Of a stretch of 64,000 nt of DNA, positions 48,703 to 59,637 are shown piece after piece. This DNA comes from Diadophis punctatus similis. Its lineage: Eukaryota; Chordata; Lepidosauria; Squamata; Dipsadidae. The notes beneath the pieces are model-generated. The model saw only the letters and a program-made list of their open reading frames with translations. It was not told where the DNA came from and did not search any database. The stretch lies in contig JALIGW010000016.1 in the NCBI GenBank assembly GCA_023053685.1, forward strand, positions 9,189,001-9,253,000, written 5' to 3'. Every line of letters begins with the position of its first letter. Position 1 is the first letter of the stretch. The position numbers and the translations under genes were made by a program.

Positions 48703-49935
48703 GATGAATATAAACAACAAGAAGAAACATTTTTTTAAAAGAAGGATTGAGACCTAATGGTTGCTGATAAATGAGTTTCACAAAGCTGAAGTGAACTACT
48801 TCACCCTTCATCAATAAAATTTTGATGTGCATGTATGCATATATCCAATACATTAATTATTATTCTCATCCAAATAGCATTTTGCATTATTTGGGAAAAT
48901 TAGCAACACTAGAGATCAGAAAATAGAAGAGACATGCTGCTTTTTTCAGAAATATCAAGGGTAGTTACTGAAATTGTTTGTACTAATAAGACAGTACAGA
49001 AATGGCCAGAGGCCACTTAATTACTCTCTTTCTCTCTTTTTTTAAACAAATAATTTATTCCAATATAATAGGTCTGTGATGCTATAATAGTTAGGACAGA
49101 AAGGACTAATATAAACTTTTATATTAGGGATCCATAAAATAAAAGCAGACAAAGCTACTGTTTTCACTAGAGAGAGATGAACATGTTAATTGCTTTGTTT
49201 TGAATTTTACAAGACTATTCTCCCAACAGAAATGAAAAATAGAGAAGAAATGTGAATTTATTTAGATTTCATCAGAATTTCATCTACATTTTTGAATTTA
49301 TTTAATTACCTTTTTTTACCTCAGGAATGTTTTAGTTTTTTAAAGTCGTTTATCTTTAAAATGTTTTGCATGCTTAAAATATTGTAATATTTTCTTTTGA
49401 TTACCAAATAGAAACCAGCCACTTAGACTAGGAATTGGCCCCATAATACACATAAAATTTTAAAGATGTTTCTCTGTGAAGACATGTGAATATCACAGAG
49501 ATTAGCCATTTTCAAAAAGGCAACAGGGGAAAATTTATGTTAACAATGAAAAAATAGTTCATTAATTAACAAAAATATCCTTTTAATTTCTTTTGCCTTC
49601 AATTCTTTTCTGGTAATCCAGTAATAGACTATAGGAGGTAGCCATAAAGTTCCATGGTTGTCTGTGGGACAGTTTAAAATGAGATACATTGTTTAGTTTA
49701 TATTTAGGAATATAACCTGAAATTATGAAACTATTCTGTTCTTTGAATCTTCTCAGTTCATTTTTTTAAAAGCACTATCACCTCAGCACCAGAATTTCCC
49801 CTCATAATGCAACTTTTTGTTCATTCACATGTAGTTTCCAGAAGCAAATTTTTTGGCCTACAGACTTTTCAGTCAATGAAAGTTATTTTTTTATAATTTT
49901 ATTATGTTTGACCTCCTTAGCCATTCATGGTGCAT
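48703..49935. other. Unassigned DNA
   Basis: Strongly AT-rich. No repeat or exon recognised. Confidence 0.5.
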
Positions 49936-50665
49936 GTCTTGTGCACCAATGCGACCCTACTTGGAGAAGGAGGCACTTCTTACAGTCACTCACGCCCTTA
50001 TCACCTCACGGCTGGATTACGGCAATGCGCTCTACATGGGGCTACCCTTGAAGAGTGTCCGGCGACAGCAATTGGTGCAAAATGCAGCTGCGCGAGCTGT
50101 GGTGGGTGTACCTAGATACACCCACGTAACACCGATCCTCCGCCAGCTGCATTGGCTGCCCATTAGTCTCCGGATCCAATTTAAGGTGTTGGTTTTAACC
50201 TTTAAAGCCCTACATGGCTCAGGGCCAGGTTATCTTCGGGATCGCATCCTGCCGCATACCTCCCTACAACCGGTCAGGGCCCACAGAGTTGGCTTCCTCC
50301 AGGTCCCATTGACCAAACAATGTCTGTTGGCGGGACTGAGGGGGAGAGCCTTCTCTGTGGGAGCTCCCTCCCTGTGGAACCAGCTCCCTCCAGAGATCAG
50401 GACTATCCCCACCCTGCTGGCCTTCCGTAAAGCAATAAAAACTTGGCTCTTCCAGCAGGCGGGGTGAAAGTGAGACCAACTGGACTAGATATGGGTCTCC
50501 CCCCCTTGATTATGAATGTGAGATACTCTTTTTAATTTTGGTAGTTTTTAATTATTGTACTTTTTTAATATTGTGGAATGGATTCTGACATGTTGTGAGC
50601 CGCCCAGTGTCCCCCGGGAATTGGGCAGCATAGAAATCCATTTAAATAAATAAATTAAATAAATG
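49936..50665 (+). mobile_element. L2 LINE 3' end
   Basis: The frame at 49904-50467 (187 aa) encodes YLEKEALLTVTHALITSRLD, LQLVQNAAARAVVG-like sequence, RQLHWLPISLRIQFKVLVL and WNQLPPEIRTIPTLLAFRKA, ending WLFQQAG-stop. The frame is open but lacks the whole catalytic domain. The 3' untranslated part has GTTGTGAGCCGCCCAG, GGGAATTGGGCAGCATAGAA and an AAATAAAT tail. Confidence 0.92.
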
Positions 50666-51343
50666 AATTATTTTCTAGAGTCTTCGTGGTTTTTTCAATC
50701 CCTTCCAGTTTTCTAACAAGGTCTTTGAAGTGTTTGCCCAGAAATGAGCATAGATATTGTTTTGACTGCCTCGTACAAAAATATAATGTCTGAGATTATC
50801 CTACTTAACTTCACAGATGCTAAATAAGAAAATTAAAATGTCACAATACAATATATTTTGAAGCACATAAATAATTATGTTTCTAGTCTTGGTAATAGCT
50901 TTTTTGAATTCTGATCTTATAGTCCTACTTCAGTTCTTCATGCTATAATAATATTCTAATACCATCAAACAACAACATCTATTTATCCCTGGTCCCTGGA
51001 AGGGTCTTGATGGATGAATAAAAGTACCAAAGCCAGTCTAAGCATTTGGTTGACTGTGTGATCAACCATAAAACAACAACAATAATAAATTATTATAGGT
51101 ATAAATACTCTAATATGTATATGCAGTATTATATACAGTACATAATAATAAATCAAGCTCTAAAAATCAAAGTTGAGAGATTATGGCATAATCTGGGCAT
51201 GGTGGGTTCAGTCGTTATGGGTATACCATGTAAAAAAATCTTGGATGACAGAAATCTGCACATTGAGAAAATTTCAATCTATCAATTACGAAAAGGCTAT
51301 AATGTTTGGATCTGGATGTATACTATGTTGATACATTATGACA
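50666..51343. other. Unassigned DNA with an R4-like 3' tail
   Basis: 50968-51100 (AAGCCAGTCTAAGCATTTGG, TTGACTGTGTGATCAACC, then AACAACAACAATAATAA) resembles 52413-52513. It may be the 3' end of the same LINE family. Confidence 0.4.
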
Positions 51344-51351
51344 TCCTAGGT

Positions 51352-51787
51352 CAGTGATGGCGAACCTATGGCACGCGTGCCACAGGTGGCACGCGGAGCC
51401 ATATCTACTGGCACACGAGCCATTGCCCTAGCTCAGCTCCAGCACATATGTGTGCGCTGGCCAGCTGATTTTTGGCTTGTGCAGAGGCTCTGGGAGGGCG
51501 TTTTCGGTTTCCAGAGGGCCTCCAGGGGGTGGGGGAGGGCATTTTCACCCTCCCCAGGCTCCAGGGAAGCCTCTGGAGCCTGGGGAGGGCGAAAAACGGG
51601 CCTACCGGGCCCACCGGAAGTCAGGAAATGGGCCGTTTCCGGCCTCCAGAGGGCCTCTGGGGGGTGGGGGAGGCCGTTTTCACCCTCCCCAGGCATTGAA
51701 TTATGGGTGTGGGCACTCGCGTGTGCGCGATAGCACACGCACGCATGCGCTTTCGGCACCCAAGGAAAAAAAGGTTCGCCATCACTG
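51352..51787 (+). mobile_element. Non-autonomous hAT element, family B
   Basis: CAGTGATGGCGAACC and GGTTCGCCATCACTG termini with exact TCCTAGGT duplications (51344-51351, 51788-51795). Interior nearly matches the copy at 16437. Confidence 0.95.
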
Positions 51788-51989
51788 TCCTAGGTTCTTG
51801 AGAATAATTCAGTGCTTATGAAGGCCAACACCAGCTAAAGAACTCCCAGTATGATTTTACATTCTTATGCATATAACAATCACGTTGCAAATAAATCAGA
51901 GAGTTAAAGAAGAAAAAAGACTGAAGAATATCTCAAGGACAATGAAGAAGATACACTGAAGCTAGTACACTGTGAAGATTACTGTATAG

Positions 51990-52139
51990 CAAAGACCAAA
52001 TGAAGAATAGAAAATCATGATTATGATAATGTTTTATCACTTGTTCCTTGTATGTACACTGAGAACTTATGCACCAAAGACAAATTCCTTGTATGTCCAA
52101 TCACACTTGGCTAATAAAGAATGCTATTTTCATTAAAAA
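51990..52139 (+). mobile_element. Rex1-like LINE 3' end
   Basis: TGTACACTGAGAACTTATGC, ACAAATTCCTTGTATGTCC and ATCACACTTGGCTAATAAAG match the 3' end at 63820-63900. The tail is not a clean ATTCT array here. Confidence 0.8.
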
Positions 52140-52149
52140 TAATAATAGA

Positions 52150-52520
52150 GAGAGACATGTGACAAGGCAAAATATTACATGGCCAGTACACAAAACAATT
52201 AGGAAGCAGATAACAAGACCAGCAATGGCTAAGAGCAGGAAAGTTGAAGAAAGAGTCAGGGCTAATTCTGGCTGCACAAGACAAAGCCTTAAGAGACAAA
52301 CATACATAAAGCCAGAATTGAGAAGACAGCAACAGATAGCAAATGCCATGCATGGAAAGAAGCTGAAGTGGATCACCTAGTAGCTGCTGCAAGAAGATCA
52401 CACAAACTGATTACAAACAACAGCATGCTAATGTAGCAACAATGGACTGGATAGCTGGATAAAAATGCCAAGTCAGTCTAAACACCTGGCTGACTGTCTG
52501 ACCAACCATAATAACAAGGG
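52150..52520 (+). mobile_element. Possible R4/Dong-type LINE fragment
   Basis: The AAGAAGATCACACAAACTGA and TTACAAACAACAGCATGCTA stretch recalls the KITQTDYKQRHDKVA region of R4-type LINEs. The 3' end GGCTGACTGTCTGACCAACC with an AATAA-rich tail is shared with 50968-51100. Frame 52069-52380 is lysine/arginine-rich. Identification is from memory of the motif and is weak. Confidence 0.4.
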
Positions 52521-52835
52521 TATGGCGTATGAAATCAAGAAAACATTTTAGTAGTTTTATTGCCGAAGATAAATATATAAGAGGATTTATGTTTTAAATT
52601 TACTTTTTTGATGGTTTTATATGTTTGTTCTCAAAATGCAAACTTTCTTTGCTTAAGTTTCTAGTTATTACAAGATATTTGTTCTGGTTGTTTATTCATG
52701 TCTGTGTTAAAAGATAGATTTCTACCAATTGACATAAAGGTCTGCTTCAAACGACATGAAAACATTCTGTTTGATCTTCTTGTGGAGATTATTACTTGTT
52801 TAACTTTACTAATAGTAAGAGGGGGAAAGTATTTC

Positions 52836-54979
52836 TTTTTTTAAAAATAAAAATAATCTTTATTTGATTTTTTTCTTTAAACACAATATATAAAAAACAA
52901 CATACAAAAACATACGACAAAACAAACATAGAAAAAACTAACCACTTTTACAGCTTTTTCATTACATTTTCGCTATTATTTACACGTTTCCGTATTTCTA
53001 CCTTTATTTTTGACTATCTCTATTTCCTTATATTTTTCTATACTAAATATGTTGAATCTCCCATTATATTTCCAGTTTCTATTTCTTATATTTTTATAAT
53101 TACATGTATATCTATTTATTTACAACACAGAGAAGAAAAAGAAGACCCCTTACATTTTCTTATTTGATGTTCCTATTTTATAACAATGTTTTGAATTTTT
53201 TGTTTCGTTCTAACCACTTGTACCATTTATCCCATACTTCGTTGAACTCCGTTTCTTCTTTATCATGCAATTCCATTGTTAATTTTCTCATTTTGGCACA
53301 TTCTAGAATTTTTCTCACATCCATCGTGGTTGTGGGGATACTATCCTGGCCACAGATGTTATGTGGAGTATTATGTATCTGTTTTCTTTTTTGATCTTTC
53401 CTCTTATAATTCCCAATAAGAATAATTCTGGCTTCATCTTGATCTCTTGTTGCACTATTTCTTCCAACCAATTTTTAAGTTTATTCCAGTATACTTTGAT
53501 TTTTGGACACGTCCACCAAAGATGATAATATGTCCCTTGTTCTTTGTTACATTTCCAACATTTTGCAGACAGAGTCGGGAACATTTTTGCCAATCGTGCC
53601 GGAGGTAAATGCCATCAGTAAAACATCTTGTAAATATTTTCTTTATATGTTACCGCCATAGTTAATTTATAATTTATTTCCCAAATTTTGTCCCATTCTA
53701 CCAAATTAATTGTGTATCCAAAATTTTGTGCCCAGGCAATCATTGTCCCCTTGACCGTTTCTTCTTCCATTTTATATTGTAGGAAAAAGTTGTATATTTT
53801 GGATATCATTTTTTCATCTGGTCCCAACAGTATTTTATCCAATCCTTGTTCGTTTTGAAATCCAAATTGTGTTATGTCTTTTTTGTATCTCAATTGGATT
53901 TGTAAATAATGCCACCAATCAAGGTCTATTTCTATTAATTTAAGCTCTTGTTTTGTTCTAAGGTTTTCTTGTTCGTCCAGTATTTGTTTGTACGTTACCA
54001 TCTTTTTCTCATCTAATAAGTTCGGATAGATTATTGCTTCTATTGTCGATATCTATTTTGGGATTTTTCTGTAGTGTTCATTCTTAATTTTTAGCCAAAT
54101 CTCTAACAGTGCCCCTCTTATTTGATGTCTTTGAAAATATGCATGTATTTTATGTTTCTCTCCCCCATATGAACGTGTGCCAACCAATTTGGAGACCATA
54201 TCCTTCCATTGTTAGGATCCATTTGTTTTTAAGAATGATCCATTCCCTCAACCAATTTAATGCTGCCGCTTGATAATAGGCTTCCCAATCAGGGAGCCCA
54301 GATCCACCTTTCTTTCTATTGTCTTGCAGTAATTTCATCTTAATCCTCACCTTTTTTTTTTACCAGATAAATTTTAAAATCATTTTATTCAATTCTGTGA
54401 AAAAAAAATCCTCAATTTTACTGGGGCAACCTGGAATAAAATCAGTATCTTAGATATAATATTCATGTTAACTGCCGCTATTTTGCCCATTAATGATAAT
54501 TGTAATTTTGACTAGTTGCCCAAATCTTTATGTATTTTCTGTATCAATTTTGTGAAATTTTCTTCCTTTATCGAACTACATTTTGCCATTAACCATAGAC
54601 CTAAATATTGCACTCTTTTTACAATTTTAATACCCAATGTTTTTTCCAATTTCACATTTTATTTTTCTGTTAAATTTTTTGTTATTATTTTTGTTTCTTA
54701 TTTATTTATTTTTAATCTCGCTACTTTTCCGAATTTCTCTATGTCTCTAATTAAAATTGGTCCTATCTCCAGGGGGTCTTCAATGATAAATGCCATGTCA
54801 TCAGCGAATACCTGTACTTTATATTCTTCTTTCCTTATTTTAAGCCCTTTTATGTCTTGATTATTTCTTATTAATCTTAACAAGACTTCTAACACCAATA
54901 TAAATAAGAGCGGGGATAGAGGGCATCACTCACGTACTCCTTTCATTATGTTTACTGTTTCTGTCAGTTCGTTATTTAC
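52836..54979 (-). mobile_element. 5'-truncated L1 LINE with 16-bp target duplication
   Basis: Minus-strand fragments read in order: GVREW then CPLSPLLF-like, VLEVLLRLIRNNQDIKGLKI, VQVFADDMAF (the F/YADD catalytic motif), KKGGSGLPDWEAYYQAAALN, WWHYLQIQLRYKKDITQFGF, CNKEQGTYYHLWWTCPKIKV and DKWYKWLERNKKF-stop. That is the RT to C-terminus of L1 ORF2. Several frameshifts. The 3' end carries CAAATAAAGATTATT and an A-rich tail. AGGGGGAAAGTATTTC (52820-52835) and AGGGAGAAAGTATTTC (54980-54995) flank it, 15 of 16 matching. Confidence 0.93.
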
Positions 54980-55098
54980 AGGGAGAAAGTATTTCATGCA
55001 CTTCTTTCATGTTATAGGAAAATGGTTCTAATTTTTTCTATTATTTCTGGACTGAATTTAAAAAGTTTGGCAAACTACCTTCACTTGTAGGGTAAGAT

Positions 55099-55368
55099 CA
55101 GGGGTGGGCTGCTGGGGGGTCGCAGGGGTTTGGGAGAACCTCTAGCTAAGATTCTGTGCAGTTCGGAGAACCCCCAAATCCCACTCCTGGCTGGCCCTGC
55201 CCCGCCCCGCCCACCCCACCCTGCCCCTCCCAGGAGTTCTCACTTGACCCATTTTGGATGCAGGTAAGTGCACGCCGCGTGCAGAGGCTCGGGGAGGACG
55301 AAAAACGAGCCTACTGGAAGTTCGGGAAGGCCAGAAACAGGCCCGTTTCCAACCTCCAGAAGGCCCTG
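55099..55368. mobile_element. hAT-like MITE with 8-bp duplication
   Basis: Starts CAGGGGTGGGCTGC and ends AGGCCCTG. Flanked by exact GGTAAGAT (55091-55098, 55369-55376). GC-rich interior with ACGAAAAACGAGCCTACTGG, recalling family B interiors, and a GGAGAACCCCC block. The terminal repeat is short and imperfect, so family placement is open. Confidence 0.75.
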
Positions 55369-55790
55369 GGTAAGATACTTAGGGGGACTGGAGGCTAAAA
55401 CATGTGAAGAATGGTTGCAGATATAGGATATATCTAACTTAATGAAAAGACGCATTAGGGGTGACATAATAGCAGTGCTCCAATATCTAAGGGGCTGCTA
55501 CAAAGAAGAGGGGGTCAACCTATTCTCCAAAGCACCTTGAAGGCAGGATAAGAAGCAATGGACGGAAACTAATCAAGGAGAGAAGCAAACTAGAATTTAG
55601 GAGAAATTTCCTGACAGAACAATTAATCTAGAACAGTTGCCCTAAAGTAGAACAACTTACCTCCAGAACTGGAGGCTTTTAAGAAGAGATTGGGAACCAT
55701 TTGTCTGAAATGTTATAGGGGTTCCTGCTTCAGCAGGGGTTTGACTAGAAGACCTCCAAAGTCCCTTCAAACTCTGTTATTCTGTTTGTG
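55369..55790 (+). mobile_element. CR1 LINE 3' region
   Basis: GGGGGACTGGAGGCTAAAAC, AATATCTAAGGGGCTGCTAC and ATTCTCCAAAGCACCTTGAA parallel the copy at 36035. The end has AGGGGTTTGACTAGAAGACC and CAAACTCTGTTATTCTG. The frame is decayed. A hAT element abuts its left end. Confidence 0.85.
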
Positions 55791-56689
55791 CAAAGTCATC
55801 CTTATGAACAGATAGAATAGAATCTACTGCAAGTGGCAGATAAAGGAAAAAATAGTAAATTACTTAAAATGCAATTGTAACATATTTGCCCAAAAGGAAG
55901 CTGACCTTAAATTTAAGAATATCCAGACAAAAATAAAAAAATAAATAGAAAAAAACCAAATTAAAAACTCAGGCAAACAAGGCTATGCAATGATCAGATT
56001 CCCCACCCTGTTAACCTAAAATATCTAAATCCCCAATCCTGGAGATTTCCTCCTTCTATAAAAATGTTCATGTGACATAGTTGTATATGGATAAATGTTT
56101 ATTTGTATAACTACTGGAAATAACAATCCAAAATAAGAGACCAGGATAAACAAATCACATTAACTGAATGAATATCCTTCTGATTAAAATTAACTGATCT
56201 TAAAATAAATCTCCTTTATACATTCACTGATTTTTCCCATCTCCAAATTCTCCTCAACACCCAAACTATACTCATAGCACAACAAAAACAAAACCAGAAT
56301 GATATATACTGTAAAAACGGGCCAGGGGAAAACGAACTTAGAGAGGAAGAGAAGACAAAGGGAGAAACACATTAGATGGTGTTGGGGTGAGAGAAGGTGT
56401 AAAGAAGAAGAAGAAAAGAGAGAGAGGTTGTACAAAAGTTATATTCAACAGATCTCCAAAGCTAAGCAAGATCAGCCTAGTGGGTGGAAATCCCATGCCA
56501 TAGTCCAGACTGGAACGTAAAAACATTTATCCATGGAATCACTAAGAATCAAGTTCAGCTTAACCGAATCCTTACCTTTACGGTTGTCACAGCAAGTAGC
56601 AGCATCTAGCTGACTTAGTTAATCAACTTATCAGGTTATTTATTATTTATTTTATTTAATAAAATAAATATTTTATGAAATATTTTATT
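55791..56689. other. Unassigned DNA
   Basis: AT-rich, ending in a TTTA-rich stretch at 56637-56690. No element or exon recognised. Confidence 0.5.
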
Positions 56690-56886
56690 TTTATTTAGTT
56701 TGTCAAACATTTACGAGATAACAGGTATAAGTATAAACATGGACATGAACACAGGACATGAGTACGAATAAATGGGGACAGTAGGACAGGGACGGTAGGC
56801 ACGCTGGTGCGCTTATGCACGGCCCCTTACAGACCTCTTAGGAATGGGGTGAGGTCCACAGTAGACAGTTTAATATTAAAGCTATG
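56690..56886 (-). mobile_element. CR1-like LINE 3' end
   Basis: TTTATTTAGTTTGTCAAACA, GACAGTAGGACAGGGACGG, GCGCTTATGCACGGCCCCTT and AGACCTCTTAGGAATGG match 6945-7095. Only the last ~200 bp are present. Confidence 0.75.
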
Positions 56887-56898
56887 GGGTTAAGACTT

Positions 56899-57056
56899 AA
56901 AGATAGATTAACAGAGTTGGAAGGGACCTTACAGGTCATCTAGTCCAACCCCCTGCCCAAGCAGGAGACCCCACATCTGCCTCTACCTAGGATTGAACTC
57001 ACAACCTCCTGATTGTGAGGCAAGAACTCTACCTCTAGGCCACAGCAGCTGGGTAG
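56899..57056 (-). mobile_element. tRNA-derived SINE with CR1 3' tail
   Basis: On minus: TGTGGCCTAGAGGTAGAGTT (A box), GGTTGTGAGTTCAATCCTAG (B box), then AGGGGGTTGGACTAGATGAC and CCCTTCCAACTCTGTT, which is the CR1 3' end. A tRNA head fused to a CR1 tail implies mobilisation by CR1. The head resembles that of the SINE at 58720. Confidence 0.8.
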
Positions 57057-57141
57057 ATAGGGGCTTGGATAAAATATGGCTGTAAAATAGGAAGTTTAAA
57101 AATATATATTTGAAAAAGACAATAGAAACTGACTCTCTACT

Positions 57142-57188
57142 ATGCCAAAAGAATTGCATGGATTTGTCCATGTACAATAAGTCACCAC
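57142..57188 (+). mobile_element. SINE 3' end fragment
   Basis: ATGCCAAAAGAATTGCATGG and ATTTGTCCATGTA match the 3' part of the SINE at 48511. Too short for more. Confidence 0.45.
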
Positions 57189-57839
57189 AAAATGAACTCC
57201 ACTCAATAGCCTCTTTACTTTTTATTTATTCATGGATATTTATAGTGAGACTATATTCTGGGACTTAGAACAGTCATGACTAATTCACCAAGACTGCTTT
57301 GGATTTTATGGATACAGTCAGTAATATGTTTCCTTAAGGCTGGCATCACACATCATACTCAACTATGGATTTTTAAACAGGATGATACCACTATTAATTA
57401 CATTTACACATTGTGTTAAGCTGTACATTATAATTCATACACCTGGTGTTGCCAAGCCAAATAAACTATACTTTGGCTTAACATAAAATGGGAAGCTGTA
57501 ACGATAGCAACTAGGGTAGTAGTTCAGGTATGTGTCTAGCATGTATAATATGGAATCAATAACTCTTTCTGATCTATGGGCACCAAAGAGGGAAATAGGA
57601 AGGAAACATAGCTTACTATGAGTGCTTTGATAAATATTTTAAAATAGGACATTAACGGTAACCGGCATAGCTAAAAGCCTACTTCTTCTGAGGAATTTTA
57701 GAGTAGCAAGACTTCTGAGATGTTCTGTAGAACTGCTACATGTAACAATAGTGTGACTCATTATAAAAAGCTTTCATGGTGCAAAGGTTATTCCATAATC
57801 TGTATTATATAAATAAATAACTTGAAGTATAGCATGCTG
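57189..57839. other. Unassigned DNA
   Basis: No element recognised. Confidence 0.5.
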
Positions 57840-57847
57840 ATCTGAAC

Positions 57848-58062
57848 CAGTGGTGGGTTGCTACCGGTTCGCCCCAGTTCAGGCGAACTGGTAGCGGCGG
57901 TGGCGGGAGGCTCCGCCCACCCACCCAGACATCATCACGGACTATCTGCGCATGCGCAGAAGGTTCTGCCCATGCGCAAAAGCGCCATGCGCAGAAGCGC
58001 CATGCATGAGCGCGCGTTCACAGTCCTGAAATGGTAGCAAAGGTAAGTGTAACCCACTACTG
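57848..58062 (+). mobile_element. Non-autonomous hAT MITE, family A
   Basis: CAGTGGTGGGTTGCTACC start and GTAACCCACTACTG end, with exact ATCTGAAC duplications (57840-57847, 58063-58070). Closest to the copy at 4513. Interior tandem GCGCCATGCGCAGAA units. Confidence 0.94.
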
Positions 58063-58095
58063 ATCTGAACTTAATCTTGTTGACTGAATCTACAT

Positions 58096-58678
58096 CAGGT
58101 AGTGTTTGACTTACAACCATTTGTTTAGTGACCATTCAAAATTACAAGGTACTGTTCCCTCTAAGCTGCGCAGCCACCCAGCCGCACACGTAACGAGAGA
58201 ATGTTGCGTGGAAGTTTCTAACTTCCACGTGGCATTTTCTAATGGCAGAGTCTGCGCGCCTGCACAGCCGCACACATGAAAAAAGAACACTGTGCGGCAG
58301 TTTCTAACTGCTGCACACCGTTTTTTGATGTTACAGGGAACATTGTTACAAGGTACTGAAAAAAGTGACTTAAGTCTAGTTGTCACACTTACTTTGCATT
58401 GCAGCAAACCTTCGGACATGTGATCAAAATTTTGGCATTTGACAACCAGAATGTATTTATGATGGTTGCAGCATTCTGGGGTCATGTGATCACCATTTGT
58501 GATCAGCCTGCTTCCAATGAGCAAAGCCAATGAGGGAAGCTGGATTTATTTAACAACCGCATGATTCATTTAACAACTGCTTGGCCAAAAGTCATGAAAC
58601 TGGCATGACTCATTTAGCTGTCTTGCTTAACAATGGAAATTCTGGTCCCAATTCTGGTTGCAAGTCAAGAACGACCTG
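58096..58678. mobile_element. TA-type MITE split by a second MITE
   Basis: CAGGTAGTGTTTGACTTAC left end; AAGTCAAGAACGACCTG right end, followed by TA. The left TA is not preserved next to the terminus. Interior motifs (AATGAGCAAAGCCAATGAGG, ATTTAACAACTGC) match 10747-11142. A hAT element sits at 58150-58345. Confidence 0.8.
58150..58345. mobile_element. hAT MITE, family E, nested
   Basis: TACTGTTCCCTCTAAGCTGC start and ACAGGGAACATTG end, with exact TTACAAGG duplications (58142-58149, 58346-58353). Interior has GTTTCTAACTTCCACG and GTTTCTAACTGCTGCACAC, imperfect internal copies. Confidence 0.9.
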
Positions 58679-58719
58679 TACTGCACAAAGCAATTGTTTG
58701 TTTACCTATTTTTTTTTCT

Positions 58720-58945
58720 TTTTACGTCCCTGTAATCTTAATTTGGGGTAGAGTTGGGATGACTGAATGGAGCTGAGCATTTATCAGCTGGATGCCCTTC
58801 CTAACACCTATGTGAAGTACCCAGGAGATATTTTCTCTTTGGGCTCTGAGAGAAAAACATCTGCCTTTACCTTGGATTGAACTTTCAACCTTCCGAGTGG
58901 GAAGTGAGTACCTTCACCCCTAGGCCACCATACTGCTCTAATTGT
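58720..58945 (-). mobile_element. tRNA-derived SINE with RTE-like 3' tail
   Basis: On minus: ATGGTGGCCTAGGGGTGAAG (A box), GGTTGAAAGTTCAATCCAAG (B box), then GGGTACTTCACATAGGTGTT and AGGAAGGGCATCCAGCTG. The head is like 56899-57056 but the 3' end is unrelated to CR1 and recalls RTE-type tails. Confidence 0.65.
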
Positions 58946-59428
58946 TTCTTTACCTATGTTGGTTAAATATTTGTAACAGGCATGATTCAGATTCATGCAA
59001 AGCAATAGGCACATTCTAAGATCTCCAAGGGTACAGAATCCTGCCCAAAACTTGCCATTTTTCAGATTTCTCTCCTTGAAGTCTGGAAACAGTTAATCAA
59101 AATAACAAAAATCCAAGAGCTTAATAATATTTACACTAGAATTCCAAAGCCTATTTCAAATATATACACAGTCAAGGCAAGGCATTCTAATTGTTTCTTT
59201 ACCTATGTTGGTTAAATATTTGTAACAGGCATGATTCAGATTCATGCAAAGCAATAGGCACATTCTAAGATCTCCAAGGGTACAGAATCCTGCCCAAAAC
59301 TTGCCATTTTTCAGATTTCTCTCCTTGAAGTCTGGAAACAGTTAATCAAAATAACAAAAATCCAAGAGCTTAATAATATTTACACTAGAATTCCAAAGCC
59401 TATTTCAAATATATACACAGTCAAGGCA
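58937..59428. repeat. Tandem duplication, two 243-bp copies, period 249
   Basis: 58937-59179 and 59186-59428 read identically, from TCTAATTGTTTCTTTACC to ACACAGTCAAGGCA, with a 6-bp spacer. The first copy begins within the end of the SINE. No transposon hallmark at the junctions. Confidence 0.95.
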
Positions 59429-59637
59429 TTCATTTCCTCCTGCTTTTTCTAAAGTACAGGGGGCAAAATGCTTGTCTTTTTCTATGAAGGCTGCATCTGT
59501 TTCAGCCATTGCAATCAGAGTGCAAAGAAACTCTTACAGCACTGAATTGTAATTATTACACAGAAAGGTAAAATTATTTAAAAATATATCTGACATAATA
59601 TTTTGAAGTGAATTAAACTGAGCTGAAATGTAATGTA

